This document shows positions 63,043-64,000 of a stretch of DNA of 64,000 bases, piece after piece. The translations under genes were made by a program, and so were the position numbers. This DNA comes from Spirosoma profusum (GTDB lineage Bacteria; Bacteroidota; Bacteroidia; Cytophagales; Spirosomataceae). The DNA is taken from positions 1 through 64,000 of the forward strand of contig NZ_JACWZY010000033.1 in NCBI RefSeq assembly GCF_014699005.1, written 5' to 3'. The notes under the pieces are model-generated. The model saw only the letters and a list, made by a program, of their open reading frames with translations, was not told where the DNA came from and ran no database searches. Within the stretch, counting starts at the first letter, position 1. Each line of letters opens with the position of its first letter.

Positions 63043-64000
63043 ATGGCTCGTTTCGGTAGTTTCAAACCACAGCGGGAAATTTGGGCACATGGCCTCTTCT
63101 GGATGGGTTTCTTTCTGTTTGAGTGGCTCAATACAGGAGCCTACCTGGATAATTTCCAGCAAAGCCTGTGTCAGATCACGTATAATCTGCCTTTGTTAGT
63201 GGTGGCTGGTTATTGGCACCTGCTTATTACTATCCGACGGTTTTTACTGTCGGAACGTATCGCTGGTTTCTGGCTGAGTTTACTTGGCGGGATCGTTGTT
63301 TTTGGTATTCTTCGACGGGCAATCAACTATACGATTCTCTATCCAATTTATTATCCTGGCGGATTAGAAAAGCCGCTTCTCTATTGGCCTAAAATTCTGG
63401 CCGAGTCTATGCAACTTCACCTGGTGGTTGCGCTTTTTGTGGCTGCCGAACTGGTTCGTCATGCGCTACGTCAGCAGCAGTTAAGCGATACGTATCGGCG
63501 AGAAAAACTGGCGGCTGAATATCGTTTGCTGCAATCGCAGGTGCAGCCCCATTTTCTGTTCAATACGTTAAATAACCTGGTTTCGGTATCGATGCACCAA
63601 CCGGCTCAGATGCCGCGTCTTTTGCAACGACTGGCGGGACTACTCAGCTACCAGCTCCACGAAAGCCATCGCCCACAGGTACCCATCAACCGAGAAATCG
63701 GTTACCTGACGGATTATATCGCGCTGGAAAAGATACGTTATGGTGACCGTCTGGATGTGCAAACGAACTTCGACGAACTGAAAAACCTGAACGAGATGAT
63801 GATTCCACCCATGCTCCTGTTACCTTTTGTCGAGAATGCGTTCAAGCATGGAGCCGCTCAAACTGAAACCAACTGCTGGATTCAACTACATTTGTCGCAG
63901 AGTAGCAACCGACTGGTTTTTTCGGTGGAGAATTCAGTGCCGGATGACGTAGCCTATCCCGAAACGTCGGGGCTGGGGCTGACAAATCTGAAAAAACGGC
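63043..64000 (+). CDS. LytS/YehU-type sensor histidine kinase, cut by window end
   Basis: The frame runs from ATG 63043 (MARFGSFKPQREIWAHGLFW) to the window edge without a stop, at least 319 codons. Four hydrophobic segments occupy about 1-150. The His_kinase domain (PF06580-like) begins at about 165: SQVQPHFLFNTLNNLVSV carries the phosphoacceptor His, DYIALEKIRYGDRL follows near 226 and PPMLLLPFVENAFKHG near 256 is the N-box. The G-box region begins at TSGLGLTNLKKR. It usually pairs with a LytTR response regulator, expected just beyond the window. Confidence 0.88.
   Translation, partial: MARFGSFKPQREIWAHGLFWMGFFLFEWLNTGAYLDNFQQSLCQITYNLPLLVVAGYWHLLITIRRFLLSERIAGFWLSLLGGIVVFGILRRAINYTILYPIYYPGGLEKPLLYWPKILAESMQLHLVVALFVAAELVRHALRQQQLSDTYRREKLAAEYRLLQSQVQPHFLFNTLNNLVSVSMHQPAQMPRLLQRLAGLLSYQLHESHRPQVPINREIGYLTDYIALEKIRYGDRLDVQTNFDELKNLNEMMIPPMLLLPFVENAFKHGAAQTETNCWIQLHLSQSSNRLVFSVENSVPDDVAYPETSGLGLTNLKKR

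Noticed and set aside
62758..63162. Short frames between the secreted protein and the kinase
   Set aside because: They overlap the kinase start or have no protein-like composition.
1..64000. tRNA, rRNA or riboswitch genes
   Set aside because: No cloverleaf-like or rRNA-like sequence was recognised on either strand; a covariance-model search would be needed to exclude small RNAs.

Overview
The window looks like a chromosomal segment of a Bacteroidota bacterium, most likely in the Cytophagales (Spirosoma-like). The reasons are a SusC/SusD outer-membrane pair, a second TonB-dependent receptor with a carboxypeptidase-regulatory-like N-terminus, a secreted esterase with a type IX secretion (T9SS) sorting domain, WbqC and DUF5672 proteins, promoters of the Bacteroidota TTTG-N19-TAnnTTTG type, and weak or absent Shine-Dalgarno sequences. 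The species is inferred, not demonstrated.

Layout. (1) Positions 1-960 hold the start of an IS630-like transposase cut by the window edge and one unknown gene, in DNA that lacks a pentamer common everywhere else. (2) 971-8245 holds a compact + strand set: three carboxymuconolactone decarboxylase (CMD/AhpD-fold) paralogues around a TonB receptor and an MFS transporter, followed by the wreck of an S74-type tail protein. (3) 8822-40284 is a large surface-polysaccharide locus, mostly on the - strand. It encodes an outer-membrane export protein (OPX), a Wzz-like chain-length protein, a Wzm/Wzt ABC exporter, a DegT aminotransferase, WbqC, acetyl- and formyltransferases, about a dozen glycosyltransferases, a Wzy/WaaL-like membrane protein and a WecA/TagO-like initiating transferase. 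A secreted esterase, a formyltransferase, a polysaccharide deacetylase and an acyltransferase lie on the + strand inside it. (4) 40536-64000 is mixed chromosome: parE, susC/susD, pheA, a Uma2 nuclease, a sulfite-oxidase-like enzyme, a GDPD/SIS/ROK set, an N-carbamoylputrescine amidase, a seven-repeat propeller protein, a Gfo/Idh/MocA oxidoreductase, a VOC protein, a methyltransferase, an SMP-30-like protein, an ArsR-like regulator and the start of a LytS-type histidine kinase.

The most unusual signals are outside the proteins. First, many gaps between neighbouring genes are filled almost exactly by long inverted repeats that start at or inside one gene's stop codon and end a few bases before the next gene; several unrelated sequence families share this architecture. 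The clearest is a perfect 45-bp inverted repeat running from stop codon to stop codon between two convergent genes. Second, the pentamer TACGT/ACGTA is strongly over-represented in all frames, on both strands and in non-coding DNA, but is missing from the left edge and from one methyltransferase gene, which suggests that those pieces are newer arrivals.

No tRNA, rRNA or CRISPR array was recognised. All repeat and motif counts were made by eye.
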